NCBI GenBank assembly: GCA_018105865.1 | Contig: CM030867.1 | Coordinates: forward strand, 9,863,258-9,927,257 | Direction of reading: 5' to 3' | From: Metaphire vulgaris | Taxonomy: Eukaryota; Annelida; Clitellata; Crassiclitellata; Megascolecidae | DNA: 64,000 nt | In this document: in pieces, positions 1 to 11,395 of the stretch | Layout: every line of letters starts with the position of its first letter | How positions within the stretch are numbered: position 1 is the first letter of the stretch | Notes under the pieces: generated by a model | The model's input: the letters and a program-made list of their open reading frames with translations, nothing else | Database searches by the model: none | What the model was told of the DNA's origin: nothing | Made by a program: the position numbers and the translations under genes

Positions 1-547
1 ATTTTGAATTTCCTTTCTTCATTTCAACGATTAGGCTATTCGACTGCTTCAACCTCCGTCCGCAAACGCCCAAACCAAACCATTCCGACCATTAGACAAA
101 ATGGTCGATCGTACCTTGGTCGGGTGACGTCATTGGTCGATATAATCTCACGCATTTTCGTCGTTCGGTCATTCTCTGTTTCCTCACCAAACACACCATC
201 TGGCGGACAAACACTCGTCACCATGGAGTTAGTCCATTCCGAACTGACTGAACCCTCCCCCCCACATCCCACCATAGAGTTGGTCCATTCCTCCCCACAA
301 CCCACGCCCACCCGTGCAGTGCCTTCGTCATCGTTAGCGATGACGTCACTGAACAACAGATGATCGCAACCATCGTCTGCCTGGATCACATTTATTAATT
401 TGGCGCAGACGATCGACCTTTCCCACACCCCCACCTCTAACCCCCCCCCGTCATCCCCCCTCCGGTGTCCCATGGGACGTACTCCGGAACCGGATTCGAT
501 TGTCATCCGCTCCTGATTAACTCACACGTCCGCGAGAATTACCGGAT
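1..547. other. CpG-rich unique DNA, no gene
   Basis: No repeat family or plausible exon was recognised. Two perfect cAMP-response-like octamers (TGACGTCA) occur at 125-132 and 341-348. The first is followed directly by TTGG, an inverted CCAAT-like sequence. Such sites occur by chance, so regulatory use is inference only. The overlapping open frames here lack recognisable domains. Confidence 0.4.
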
Positions 548-566
548 ACTGCTGCTGCTGCTGCTG

Positions 567-645
<79 letters not shown>

Positions 646-646
646 A
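548..646. repeat. CTG/CTA trinucleotide microsatellite
   Basis: About 33 uninterrupted trinucleotide units start as CTG and switch to CTA. The apparent poly-leucine frame across it is a product of the repeat. Confidence 0.95.
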
Positions 647-705
647 GTAAGCGACTTTTATTGTGTCGAATATTATTAAGAATCGGCGTGATTTACAAGC
701 GAACA

Positions 706-804
706 TGACGTGACATTCGACGTCATTATGACGCCGCGCGTCATGTGACGCTAGCTGTCGAACCTCGACGCGTCTGTGTATTTATTGACTCGTGTCGAGT
801 GACG
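706..804. promoter_or_regulatory. Cluster of TGACG half-sites
   Basis: Six bZIP/CREB-type TGACG cores on either strand lie within 100 bp: 706-710, 721-725 (reverse), 729-733, 739-743 (reverse), 746-750 and 800-804. The density is above what one expects by chance, but no gene start is evident next to it. A regulatory role is inference. Confidence 0.25.
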
Positions 805-983
805 CCTGGCACTCCGAGTGCAGGAGTTGCTTTCAGGTGTAAGTGCGGAGATACAGACTGCAACTGTTTGGTCCATCTTCTATTTTGAATTATATCGCCG
901 AATTTGTCTTACTTGTACGGTGCACTCACAAACACATCGACCGCACTGGAGTTACTCTTTCTTTCTTCCGTTCATTCTTTCTT

Positions 984-1250
984 TCGTTCAGTCGATCAGT
1001 CTGTCAGTCAGTCAATCAGTCAATGAGTTTTTCAGTCAGGCAGGCAGTGTTTGAGTCAGCCAGTGAGTTTTCAGTCAGTCAGTCAGTCAGTCAATCAGTC
1101 AGTCATTCAGTCATTCAGTCAGTCATTCAGTCAGTCAGTCAGTCAGTCAGTCAGTTAGTCAGTTAGTCAGTTTTCAGTTTTCAGTCAGTCAGGCAGTGTT
1201 TGAGTCGGCCAGTCAGTTTTCAGTCAGTCCGCCAGCCAGTCAGTCAGTCG
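984..1250. repeat. Degenerate CAGT tetranucleotide satellite
   Basis: Tandem GTCA/CAGT units have substitutions (AATC, GGCA, CAGTTTT interruptions). A longer unit beginning CAGTCAGGCAGGCAGTGTTTG appears near 1032 and again near 1186, so a higher-order repeat is layered on the tetranucleotide. Confidence 0.9.
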
Positions 1251-1796
1251 TTTATCCATCCATCCGCTAACACATAATAGGCCTACAGCGTATGTATATA
1301 GATGTTCATACAGACCCGACAATGATGTTTTAACGACCGACTCTTAGTTGCTTTCTTGTTTTTATCGACACAGCTTTTTTTAGAGGGAAGAAGATTCGAA
1401 CCAATCAGCGCAGACCTCGGTAAAGTAGCCAGAGCCGATTACTAAACAACTTCCAGTCCTTATCTGTATCCGGCAATTAACCGGGGATCGCTGGATTGGA
1501 TTCGCCTTTTGCGGAAAGAGAAAACGTCTCTTCTGACGTGGATGGATATAATTAGGGTATTCCATGTTCCACGCAAATTGGAAGTCAACGACCTCCTTAC
1601 TTACGTACTTACTTGTTTCTTCCATCAAACCCCACACTGCAGCGTAGACAGCTATAGCTATCTTTCGAAATACTGTATGAATACATTGATGGAATGTATT
1701 GTAATGAATTCGCTATCAAGTAATTCACTAAATAGTGCTAATAGTAATTGTTTTAATGATGGTGGCTGTGGTAGCTGTGATGATGGTGTTGGTGGC
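1251..1796. other. No recognisable feature
   Basis: Mixed-composition DNA with no recognised repeat, RNA gene or coding similarity. Short open frames on both strands show no known domain. Confidence 0.4.
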
Positions 1797-1856
1797 GGCG
1801 ATGTTGATGATGATGATGATGATGATCATGCACTTTTATAGCACATCTTCTAATTC
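1797..1856 (-). repeat. ATG microsatellite with retroposon 3' tail
   Basis: A GATGAT run is followed by TGCACTTTTATAGCAC. Read on the minus strand this is GTGCTATAAAAGTGCA followed by a trinucleotide repeat. The same junction occurs at 3680, 52290 and 57225, so it is probably the 3' end of a retroposon family whose tail seeds microsatellites. Confidence 0.55.
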
Positions 1857-1900
1857 ACCATGAGAACCAAATACAAAAGAATGGACTATATACGTTGTAG

Positions 1901-2066
1901 AACTTCGTTATAACGTAAGCTAACTAATGGGTCTGTACTGTAGAAATGACTAGTACGTTATATCCGAGGTATACTTTATATACAATACCATTTAATACGG
2001 TATCGCATCACACGGTACCGTACATTGAGATACGTTATATAACCGATTATACGTTATAACGAAGTT
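1901..2066. mobile_element. Tigger/pogo-like MITE (GTTATAACG family)
   Basis: A perfect 17-bp inverted repeat (AACTTCGTTATAACGTA at 1901-1917, its complement at 2050-2066) encloses non-coding DNA with internal ACGTTATATCCG. The related copy at 12735-12927 has TA-flanked CAGT ends, which suggests Tc1/mariner-pogo (Tigger-like) parentage. No transposase is present; mobility would have depended on one supplied elsewhere. Confidence 0.65.
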
Positions 2067-2475
2067 GGTATAATTCCATGAGAAGTTCAGAGTGACATGT
2101 ATTAGGAAAGCGGTTTGTCACTCTAACTACTATGCAGGCATACTCCCACCCACGTCATCATTTTAAACAGACTACACCAAATGGACCTTCTCAAAAGTGT
2201 CTAGTTAGCTTTTCCAGTCCAGAGATAAGAAGTCGATATAGATACACCTACAAGAATGCATGTATCATAGCATGTTTTATACTCTGGCCAATTAGCTCGT
2301 ATACGAAGGCGAGTCACACAGTCTTTGATATCGATTATTTTTCTTCGGAATTGGCGATGAAATATAGCGCGGTCGTACATTTTTGCACTGTTTGCTAAAC
2401 AAGTCAGATATAAAAATCCACTGGTTTCTGATATAGAAGGGTATACATAAACGATTGGTTCTTCAACAATTTATA
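2067..2475. other. No recognisable feature
   Basis: Unique-looking AT-rich DNA. The open frame at 2132-2398 shows no domain and no codon pattern that suggests a real gene. Confidence 0.35.
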
Positions 2476-2476
2476 A

Positions 2477-2573
2477 ACCATTTGTTGATTAATGTATGTA
2501 ACGTATAGGGTCCCAACTGGGGCCACTCGGGGGGCCAGGCTCTCAATAGGGGCACGGGCCCCTGGCCCCAGCC
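2477..2573 (+). mobile_element. Internal fragment of hAT-like MITE family A
   Basis: Matches the interior of the complete copy at 3173-3353 (AACCATTTGTTG, TATAGGGTCCCAACTGGGG, CAATAGGGGCACGGGCCCC) but lacks both CAGTGGCGGCTC ends, so it is a truncated copy. Confidence 0.75.
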
Positions 2574-2596
2574 TGTCAGAGTTTATAACATTTTGA

Positions 2597-2795
2597 TTGC
2601 AGACGTATGGCAGAAACAGACAGACAGGCAGAAAGACTGGCAGACAGGCAGACAGACATGGCGACAGGCCGACAGACAGGTAGACAGACAGACAAAAAGA
2701 CTGACAGAGAGAGAGATGGGCAGACAGGCAGCCAGGCAGGCAAGCAGATAAATAGGCACATTTAGACAGATAGGCAGGCGGACAAAAAGGTCTCG
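2597..2795. repeat. Degenerate GACA/GGCA microsatellite
   Basis: Tandem CAGA units with frequent GGCAG variants. The cysteine/serine-rich frames across it are repeat artefacts. Confidence 0.9.
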
Positions 2796-3172
2796 AAATC
2801 GGAAATGCTATAGATAAAAGGTTAGTTGTGTAAATATTTAGATGTTGCACTTGTGTTGTGAAAGATTTTTTAGTGAGAAACACACCACGCGCGCTTCCTC
2901 TGGTTTTCGTAGTTGGGTGGAGCCATGCAGTAATGATCAGACTGGGTCGGTATATGGTTTGCAACTCGATTACAGCAATGAATCTCTTGCTCGAACGGCA
3001 TCACCAGCTAGTTTCCATAATGCATGCGTCTATTCGCAAGATGGTTTTAATCAAAAACGGACTTCATGGACTGTGTACATTTCGAAATAGGGTACCTGAG
3101 CTTGTGTTCATACTTTCGCAACGGTCCAGACATCGACTCTACACTAAGACTTACAGTGATGCGCGGTATTAG

Positions 3173-3353
3173 CAGTGGCGGCTCTAGGATTTGGCAAGTG
3201 GAGGGGGGCGTTGGGGTGGCAACTTCTAATCATGGGGGAGGGGGCAACCATTTGTTGTTTAATGTATGTAGCATTAAGTATAGGGTCCCAACTGGGGGGC
3301 AGGCACTCAATAGGGGCACGGGCCCCCCTGCCCCCCCGGTGGAGCCGCCACTG
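3173..3353 (+). mobile_element. Complete hAT-like MITE, family A
   Basis: Terminal inverted repeats CAGTGGCGGCTC / GAGCCGCCACTG bound a 181-bp G-rich element. It is flanked by a perfect 8-bp target duplication GGTATTAG at 3165-3172 and 3354-3361. The CAGTGGCGG ends and 8-bp duplication are those of the hAT superfamily. Other copies lie at 20926, 50082, 55839 and 60178. Confidence 0.9.
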
Positions 3354-3593
3354 GGTATTAGACTGATGCGCGGTATTAGAAAATGGTCGACGATAACATA
3401 CCGCGCATAGACTAACGTATTACCACGGTATTTCACGACGTTTATAACTCTTAGACAAATCCTAACCAGTTGTTAGCCTATTTACTATTATTGCAAGTAA
3501 CTGTAAACTGTAACACAAACTTACGTGTTTGACTACAACGATTTGAGCATACAGTAACGTAGGCTTTTAAACGTTTACGACTTACTTAACGAA

Positions 3594-3595
3594 GA

Positions 3596-3680
<85 letters not shown>

Positions 3681-3790
3681 CACTTTATAGCGTCATTTCA
3701 AATGTTGTAAAGGCATCAATCGATGGTACTTCAAATCCGTTAGCAATAGATCAGGTCATTCCAGAGATCACTTATACATAATTACCAAAG
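3594..3790 (-). repeat. AAT microsatellite joined to retroposon 3' end
   Basis: An AAT run at 3594-3679 is followed by a segment that reappears at 52290-52385, sharing ATCAATCGATGGTACTTCAA and TTCCAGAGAT. On the minus strand the element would end in GACGCTATAAAGTGCA and then (TTA)n, a retroposon-like tail. Confidence 0.7.
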
Positions 3791-3921
3791 ATATCAGAAT
3801 CGAAAGCCGGATATGATATGTATTATCTTGGAAAGCTTATTTGAAATCAATACCGTCTGACGATAAACTGCGGTATTCAGAAATCTCACGACATATATGT
3901 ATATATAATACCGTCACTTTT

Positions 3922-3937
3922 AATACCGCGCGGTATT
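3922..3937. repeat. 16-bp perfect palindrome
   Basis: AATACCGCGCGGTATT is its own complement. It is the densest point of a cluster of GCGGTAT/ATACCGC motifs between 3158 and 3972 (see findings). Confidence 0.7.
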
Positions 3938-3977
3938 TTCTTGATACCGGCGGTAAGCTATACCGCGCATCGCCGTA

Positions 3978-4006
3978 CGCACACACGCACACACACACAC
4001 ACACAC
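3978..4006. repeat. CA dinucleotide microsatellite
   Basis: A short (CA)n tract with one CG interruption. Confidence 0.9.
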
Positions 4007-4099
4007 TGTACCTGGCGCATTCGAAGGAGGCGAGATATCGCAAACGGATCGTCCGTGTTCAATCAGTCTCGATCCAGATCGATCATGATCGGAAAATGA

Positions 4100-4470
4100 T
4101 CAAAGAGAAACGGTAGGCGCGGGAGTGACGCGCACTCCGTCACGACCCCTGTGCATGACGAGAAACGTTTGATGCCAACGAACATCTTTCGGCTGCTGCG
4201 GCAGACTGGGAAGAGCATCAGATTACGTGGAGCAAAAAATCGATGAGATGCAATGCGAAGATGAAACGAAGTCTAAGATTACATAACATCAATTTGCGGG
4301 TTGGGGTTGGGGTTGGAGGAGGAGGAGGGCGTGGGGTGGACAAGTAAGCCCACCACCACCAGGGAAAGGTGACAACGGGTCACCCAAAGTGACCCACGAT
4401 CCGGGTCGAAACCGGAACCCATGATGACCCCTAGGTCAGTCAGTGTCAATTAAATATCAATAATATTTTT
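4100..4470. other. Unique DNA with GGGTCR-rich stretch
   Basis: 4345-4435 is enriched in GGGTC/GACCC pentamers like those at 6860-6930 and 51730-51912. No coding similarity was recognised. Confidence 0.35.
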
Positions 4471-4503
4471 CTATATGTCATTCAGTTACTGTACGAGTAA
4501 GCC

Positions 4504-4818
<315 letters not shown>

Positions 4819-4854
4819 ATGTTATTACTAACATTAATACTTATCATCATCATT

Positions 4855-5190
4855 AACCGTGGGCTCAACGCCCGTTGGTGTATAATGCCATCTCTACAGT
4901 TTTCTGCCATTCTTTCCTGTTCATTGCTCTGTGGCTAAGATCCTGTAAACTGCTTCCACACCATTCTTCAATATCATAACACCATTCCTTTGTGGTCTTC
5001 CTTTCCTAAATTGGCACCCTCCATTATTCCAAACATTAGAGCTTTGATCTTTCTGTCCTCTTTCATTCTGCATATGTGTCCAAAAAAGATGGAGTTTCCT
5101 TTATTTTACTCTCTGCAGCATGGTCTGTTTTGGCTGCTGTATTCTCCTGAATATACATAGTTCTTCATTTGTGATTTTTTCGACCCATCC
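4855..5190 (-). pseudogene. LINE 3' end: reverse transcriptase C-terminal fragment
   Basis: Read on the minus strand it gives broken frames resembling the C-terminal tail common to many non-LTR reverse transcriptases: a LHLFGHICRMKEDR block, a basic R-P-R-K-E-W-type block after a frame change, then an AMNRKEWQ block and a final TNGR before a stop near 4865. The element ends in GATGATGAT, a probable 3' microsatellite tail. It has several frame breaks and no polymerase core, so it is a dead 5'-truncated copy. The exact clade is not determinable here. Confidence 0.65.
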
Positions 5191-5658
5191 GATTCTTAGT
5201 ATTTGTCTATTAATAATTTAATATTAATACTACGACAATAGTATTGCAGATATTAGGCCTAATAATAATAGTAATACCTGGTGGACTTCTCCTGTGTTAA
5301 AAACACCAATTACACCGATCTGTCCACTCAATAAACTAAACAGCGTCCGTGTGAAAGTATCTAACTCTCGATTGATGGCGGATCAAGGCTTGAACGCAGT
5401 GACCCCTACCCCCCCCCCCGGTGGACTGAGGAGAGGGGGAACAGAAGCGAGAGGGCAATAGCTGCCCCGCCTCTCGGAGCGCGAAAGGGAAAAGAAAGAT
5501 TAATGGAAAGGCAAAGGGACTCAATGTCCTCAAGGCGAGTGTTAGATCTCGACTGCCATTCATCAACGACTCACGTTTGATTATTATTGCACTGTTCAAT
5601 CTGTTCACGGGTACTCGGTGAACCTGGACGAACGAACGAACGAACGAACAGATCAGAT
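5191..5658. other. Unique DNA
   Basis: No feature apart from a short GAAC tetranucleotide run at about 5627-5650. Confidence 0.35.
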
Positions 5659-5958
5659 CAGTGGCGGTTCCAGGAACTCTTGGTGGGGGGATGAAAAAAT
5701 TATAGGAAGTTGGTGGGGGATGCAAAGTGAATAAGAAAAAAAGGAGAGATAAAAGGTAATTGTTATTTTCCCCCACTAAATGTTAATATACCTTGCCAGG
5801 TAAGCCCGAAAAGCAAAAAAGAAAGTAATTCGCAGTATTTTTCACTAAATTTTTTTTTAAACTCGCCGGAAAATAGGTTGACAAGCCAAGAAAAAGGTCA
5901 TCCGGAACCCCGGTGAGGGAATGCATCCCCAGTCATCAACATGGTGAAACCGCCACTG
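5659..5958 (+). mobile_element. hAT-like MITE, family B
   Basis: Starts CAGTGGCGGTTCCAGGAA and ends in CGCCACTG; the interior matches the inverted copy at 28693-28984 (GTTGACAAGC, GGAACCCCGG, TCATCAACATGGTG). About 300 bp, no coding capacity. No clear 8-bp duplication is visible here, unlike the other copy. Confidence 0.75.
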
Positions 5959-6041
5959 GTTTCAATATATGAACTGGTATTCTCACACACGACAAAAATC
6001 AAATGAAAGGATAATGAACGAAAGAAAGAAGTTAAGAGCGA

Positions 6042-6046
6042 AGGAA

Positions 6047-6078
<32 letters not shown>

Positions 6079-6188
6079 CGATTTAATGAGGGGAAGAAAG
6101 AAGTAAGAAATAAAATAAAGAAAAAGGAGAGAGTGAAGGCGAGAAAGAAAGAATGAATGGCTGAAAGAAAAAGAGAGTGAAATAATAT

Positions 6189-6240
<52 letters not shown>
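6042..6240. repeat. ATTG, GAAA-rich and AAT microsatellites
   Basis: An ATTG run at 6046-6076, purine-rich GAAA/GAGA sequence, then AAT units at 6190-6240. Confidence 0.85.
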
Positions 6241-6767
6241 TTAATGATGGAGGGAAAGAAGAAGGAATGCGTAATTGAGCGAGTGAGTGAATGAACAAGC
6301 AAACAAACGGATGAACGAATTTAGTGCTCGGCTTATATCGTATTTAGGCTACTAATGTTGACCCATTATATAGGCTATACAGTAGTTCCGAAAGCACAAA
6401 AATCGAACGGCTCTACAGCACTAACCTCTGCTATGCTTCCGAACAATGGCAAACCATTTCTTTCAGAATGTCTCTTGGCATAAATAGATTGGCCGAATAT
6501 GCAGATACAAGATCTCGTTGAAAAAGATTGGACAAAAGCGGAAACATTATCGATTCCATGTTGTGCTTTGACTTAGATCACGGTCACACTATGCGATCTT
6601 TCGACAAGAAAAAAAAACACAAATCGATCCCATAAAATCCAGCTTATTATGGAAGCACTAGGAGAATTCGTTATAGTTTTAGAATGTATTGTTCAATTGT
6701 TTCTCGTGGATTTGATATATAACATAGAACAACAGCTGACGGTATTGATAGTGGAGACGACACCAGT

Positions 6768-6815
6768 GGCGCAACCAGGAATCCGGAACAGGGGGGGCAT
6801 CGACAATGGAAGGCA
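6768..6815 (+). mobile_element. One end of a hAT-like MITE
   Basis: CAGTGGCGCAACCAGGAATCCGGAACAG resembles the ends at 41173 and 60510 (CAGTGGCGTAGCCAGG...). No matching opposite end was found nearby. Confidence 0.45.
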
Positions 6816-7004
6816 TTTATACCTATGGTGATCACCGTATATGATACCTGATCCGACCCACTGGCATTCAGACCCGACCCGACCCGTTCATGACGTCATA
6901 AATATGCCTGAAACCGACCCCCGACCCGACCTTTCGATGTTTAATAAAAAACGTCGAAACCATTTCACCGTTTTATCTTGTTAACTCGGCGGCAAAATGA
7001 CTGC

Positions 7005-7058
7005 GGTAATAATGATGATGATGATAATGATAATAATGATGTGATGATGATGATGATG

Positions 7059-7129
<71 letters not shown>

Positions 7130-7130
7130 T
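7005..7130. repeat. ATG/AAT microsatellite (SINE tail)
   Basis: GATGAT then AAT units. It lies at the 3' side of the minus-strand SINE at 7150-7400 and is probably its expanded tail. Confidence 0.9.
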
Positions 7131-7149
7131 CAAAAAAGTTCTTCCCCCG

Positions 7150-7400
7150 CCTCACGGGCTCATAAGGCGGCGCTGATCTCCGTTTCTATAGCCCTCAGCC
7201 AGGCGTGCAATGCCACGGATACGGGGCTAGTCTATCGCATAGCGTACCTGTTTGACTTATCGCAGAGATTTTTACCACTGCTCCTCATTTTACCACCGCG
7301 AAAAAGGCTGAGTCGACCTTTAGGGCTCCTGCGGGACTCGAACCCGCGACCTTCAGCTCCATCGTCCAACGCTGTTACCACTCTGCTAACTTCCCGCCCC
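7150..7400 (-). mobile_element. tRNA-derived SINE, copy 1
   Basis: On the minus strand it begins GGGGCGGGAAGTTAGCAGAG, with an A-box-like TTAGCAGAGTGG (complement of about 7380-7391) and a B box GCGGGTTCGAGTCCC (complement of 7333-7347). A non-tRNA body with GGTCGACTCAGCC and CAGCGCC follows, then the (TTA)n tail. A diverged second copy is at 30845-31095. The head is a tRNA-like RNA polymerase III promoter; the acceptor stem pairs poorly, so it is not a tRNA gene. Confidence 0.8.
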
Positions 7401-7417
7401 AATAATAATAATAATGC

Positions 7418-7476
<59 letters not shown>

Positions 7477-7545
7477 CGATGATAGTAACGATGATGATGA
7501 TGATATGATGATGACGATGATGTGATGATGAGGAGGACGAGGAAG
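7401..7545. repeat. AAT/ATG microsatellite
   Basis: AAT units then GATGAT units on the 5' side of the SINE. The SINE therefore sits inside a trinucleotide array. Confidence 0.9.
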
Positions 7546-7601
7546 AGGTGATGAAGGAGGAAATTGGACACTAATATAGTTTCATATGCTGAATGTGTCT
7601 T

Positions 7602-7686
7602 CATTTTTCTACCTTTATAGCATAAAGGTAGAAAAATGCACGGACTTCCTGTCCGTATTAAAGTCTAAACGGAAAGGAAGTCCGTA
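7602..7686. repeat. Two adjacent hairpins
   Basis: A perfect 17-bp inverted repeat with a 3-nt loop (arms 7602-7618 and 7622-7638) is followed by a second pair, ACGGACTTCC (7640-7649) and GGAAGTCCGT (7677-7686). Either a structured RNA or the remains of an inverted-repeat element; nothing identifies it further. Confidence 0.6.
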
Positions 7687-8249
7687 AATATGCCGTATGC
7701 GCATTAGCATTAATACCAATTTTTCCTTTTGTCACAATATCATCAAATACGATCGATACGAAGTCAGTGGGTACACACTGTACTCAGTCCCCCCCCCCCC
7801 CGACGACCCCCACTCCCGCACGCACCTGTCCTCGCCGACCTGGGCTGGAATTAATTGCCTTCGTCGATGTCGGCGCTGTGTAACATCTGCCTTGGAGGCG
7901 ACGAGCCAAGCGGACAGCGGTATAGAATAGAATCCTTCCGTGCTTTGAAGGCGTCTTCTGTGTCTCGTCTGTTCAGAAGAAGAAACTTTCAAGAAAGAAA
8001 AGAAAAACCAGGAGAAGAGAGGAGGAGGAGGAGTCGCCCCCGCTGGTTCTCGGTCGACCAGAGGGCGGGGCAGACAGACAGACACAGTCACGCTGGTTCC
8101 CGGTCGGTCGATGCATGGAAAGACATCCGGTCTGGCGCGGTGGAAGGTCAAGAATTTCGTTCAAAGACTGTCGCCGGATGGACAGAGGCACGCAGTGTGT
8201 TAAGATGGCCTCAAATACAATTGGACGATGAGACAAAAAGCAAAGAAAG

Positions 8250-8320
8250 ATTAGAAACCGAGACAGACGGACAGACAGACAGGCAGACAGACGGACAGAC
8301 AGGCAGACAGACGGATCTGG
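8250..8320. repeat. GACA/GACGG microsatellite
   Basis: Tandem CAGA and ACGG units. Followed at 8370 by GGCGCTATATAAATGAGG, a common retroposon 3' terminal motif in this window. Confidence 0.85.
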
Positions 8321-8450
8321 GAGACATCAGTTGGAATCAGCTTTAGTGAGATGTCCATTGTATCAAATAAGGCGCTATATAAATGAGGATAATGCATCGC
8401 ATTGGTTTTGAATATTATTTCGCGACTACTGAAAGATAGTGAAGTTTAAC

Positions 8451-8452
<2 letters not shown>

Positions 8453-8513
<61 letters not shown>

Positions 8514-8629
8514 CATTACTACTACTACTAATAAACATTAATAATAATAATAATAATAATAAACATTACTACTACTAATAATAAACATTAATAATAATAA
8601 TAATAAACATTAATAATAATAATAAACAT

Positions 8630-8708
<79 letters not shown>

Positions 8709-8710
8709 CA
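8453..8710. repeat. AAT/ACT array with periodic AAACATT
   Basis: AAT and ACT blocks are interrupted about six times by AATAAACATTA, giving a higher-order minisatellite. Confidence 0.9.
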
Positions 8711-9739
8711 TTAATAACTAATAGCACAGTTCTTTTGATCATGCCTTGAAAGACAATTCGTCGCATTGCCTGTCTCTCTCTTTGTCTATGTCTCTATCTC
8801 TCTTTGTCTCTGCCTGTCTGTCTCCCATTTATAATTCCGTGTCTCTTCCATTATTTCCCAAATGTTTCAATTGTCTTGCTAGCCCCCACTCCGCCACCCC
8901 AACACACCATACCCGAGATCCATTAAGATATGAGCGATCATTGGAGTAGAGGAGTTCTTTGGGACCCGGGTTCGTCGAACCCTGTCCGATCAGGGTCAGA
9001 GATGGTTTTTTGCTGATAGATTGGAAAAACCGGTCCTACGTCGCAGAGACAGCGAAGATCAAAGGCCGATGGACGTTCATTCCGCCTGATTAATGGTAAG
9101 ATCTTTCCAGTTGCGCCAACCTCTGGAAAACATCTTAAGGGAAATAGGATTATGTATTTGCCCCAAACGATTCTACTGTTTGCTCAAGTAGCCCATAATA
9201 CGAGGATTTTATGATATGACGACATTACATCAATAATTTTATTTATTTATTTATTTCTAATTTTTGTTAGAAATGACTGCTTTGAAATATTATTAATTAT
9301 TAATAGGGGTAGTAACGATCAAGTTAACTTAATAGTGACAAATTGGCGATTAATAATATAAATAGTTACTAATATATGTATATATATTATATATACATCA
9401 TAATAATATAATATAATAATAATATAGTTACTAATGATAGTTGTTGACGATTAATAAACAATTAATTTCGAATAAGTCACGAAAACATGTGTGCTACATT
9501 TCATTGAGAACATATTGTGATATTTTACACGGAGGGAAAATAGAGAATAAGTGAGATAACCAAAACATTGGGTTTAAAGTAAAAAAATTTCATATAGTCT
9601 ACCTGTAATCGGTTTGTAGAATAAGGTTATTCAAAGATGAAGATAAGGGAGCAGATAAAAATAATAGAGATTAGAGCAGGATGTTTTCCACATGGAATCG
9701 AGGATGGATGTACTTTAGCGGAAACGAGATAACAAAAGA
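8711..9739. other. Unique DNA, AT-rich in centre
   Basis: No coding similarity or named repeat. 9360-9425 is a TA-rich near-palindrome (TATGTATATATATTATATATACAT). Confidence 0.35.
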
Positions 9740-9965
9740 GAACGAGAAAGAGAACTGACTGAGAGGGGGACAGAGACAGAGACAAACAGAGTGAGAGAGA
9801 GAGAGAGACAGACAGAGACAGAGACAGAGAGAGAGAGAGAGAGGAGAGGAGAGGCAGAGACGGACAGAGATGGGAGAGACGGTAACAGGCAGACAGACAG
9901 ACAGACAGACAGACAGGCAGACAGGCAGTCACACAGACAGACAGTCAGACAGACAGACAGAGATA
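9740..9965. repeat. GA and GACA microsatellites
   Basis: Purine tract AGAGAG passing into CAGA tetranucleotides; open in several frames but not coding. Confidence 0.95.
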
Positions 9966-10212
9966 GAGACTATAATTTTATGAGGTTATCTTGAGGGCTT
10001 CAGATCTTCGAGTGAGTATGACAAGGGTTGAAAGAGAAAGTGAGATTTTTGAAGAAGAAGAGGAAAAAACCGATGCTGCAGCAGCAAAACCGACCGACGT
10101 CATAATACATCATGAGAACTGCCGACGCGAACAAGCGCTAAATAAAACATAAATATAAATATCCGAAGTGATGAGAAAAAAATCAATGAATGCGTTGATG
10201 CTTTAACTCCAT

Positions 10213-10214
10213 AC

Positions 10215-10290
<76 letters not shown>

Positions 10291-10316
10291 GAGACAGAGA
10301 GACAGAGAGAGAGAGC
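10213..10316. repeat. GA/CAGA microsatellite
   Basis: A nearly perfect run of about 17 CAGA units bounded by GA dinucleotides. Confidence 0.95.
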
Positions 10317-10439
10317 AATCAGCTAGGCCTACACTTATGCATTATACAACACCTCCAACACATCTTGATAATGAGTTTTGCCAGGATCTTTAAAAACGGT
10401 CATAAACCCTAATTACCTAATTCCTTATAAATGCAGTTA

Positions 10440-10740
<301 letters not shown>

Positions 10741-10935
10741 TACGGGGTTTAGAGTGGTTCAGTAGGATCTGCCCTGTGCGAGAACCACTATTTTCCATCC
10801 ATCCATTCATTCACATTATGGTTTTGCTGTGTAATCTCATTCTTTGTCCTCTTGTCCTCTCGTAGGTTTGTTGTTCCTGTATTCTTCTTCTTCTTCTTCT
10901 TTGTCTTCCTGTCTTTGCATCTACAGGTCAGGTAA
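10741..10935 (-). mobile_element. Retroposon 3' end with AGTGGTT hairpin tail
   Basis: On the minus strand it ends AGTGGTTCTCGCACAGGG ... CCACTCTAAACC and then the TTA array. The same 190 bp recurs in the other orientation at 31348-31530, sharing GTGAATGAATGGATGG, CACAGCAAAACCATAATG and the tail. AGTGGTT and AACCACT can pair as a terminal stem. No coding frame is visible, so it is a 3' UTR or SINE body. Confidence 0.75.
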
Positions 10936-11012
10936 CACCACTTTACAACAAACACACGACAGTTAAAAAACATGAAACAAGAGACGATCTAGCCACAATG
11001 TTGCGCTGTGAC

Positions 11013-11014
<2 letters not shown>

Positions 11015-11083
<69 letters not shown>

Positions 11084-11110
11084 ATATATATATACAGTAT
11101 ATATGCATAT
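11015..11110. repeat. TA dinucleotide microsatellite
   Basis: About 40 TA units with TGTA variants at the right end. Confidence 0.95.
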
Positions 11111-11111
11111 T

Positions 11112-11395
11112 TTGTCTTCTTCTTCTTATTTAGGTGCTGTGTATTTCTACGTTAGCGACCATGGACTTCCACTTGGTTCGATCTTGACATCCTCTTGTTA
11201 ATTAATTCGATGTTGTTCTTTACTCCCCCTCATATCCTTCTCTTAGACAGTCTACATGGGTGTTTCTCTGCCTTCCTCTTGCTCTTTCCTCCTCCACTTT
11301 TCCGCTTATTGCCAAATGATCCAGGCTTTCCTTATTATATGTCCAAAGAAGGAAGGCTGCCTTTTTTAATGGTTACCATCAGACTTCATTGCAAT
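11112..11395 (-). pseudogene. LINE 3' end: reverse transcriptase C-terminal fragment
   Basis: Antisense copy of the segment at 53880-54175 (shared TCAAGATCGAACCAA-type, CATGGTCGCTAACGTAGAA and AGAGAAACAC blocks). The minus-strand protein fragments include a FFGH-like block, RARGRQRNTHVDC, then [17 protein letters not shown] and a stop, followed by (AAG)n. Frameshifts and stops show it is dead. It is the C-terminal tail of a non-LTR reverse transcriptase with a GAA-type 3' tail. Confidence 0.75.

Noticed and set aside
7333..7400. tRNA gene
   Set aside because: B box is good but the acceptor stem pairs poorly and the sequence continues into a SINE body with a second diverged copy at 30845.
7855..8346. 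163-residue plus-strand frame at the GACA block
   Set aside because: Half of it is GACA/GGAG repeat translation; the rest has no recognised domain.
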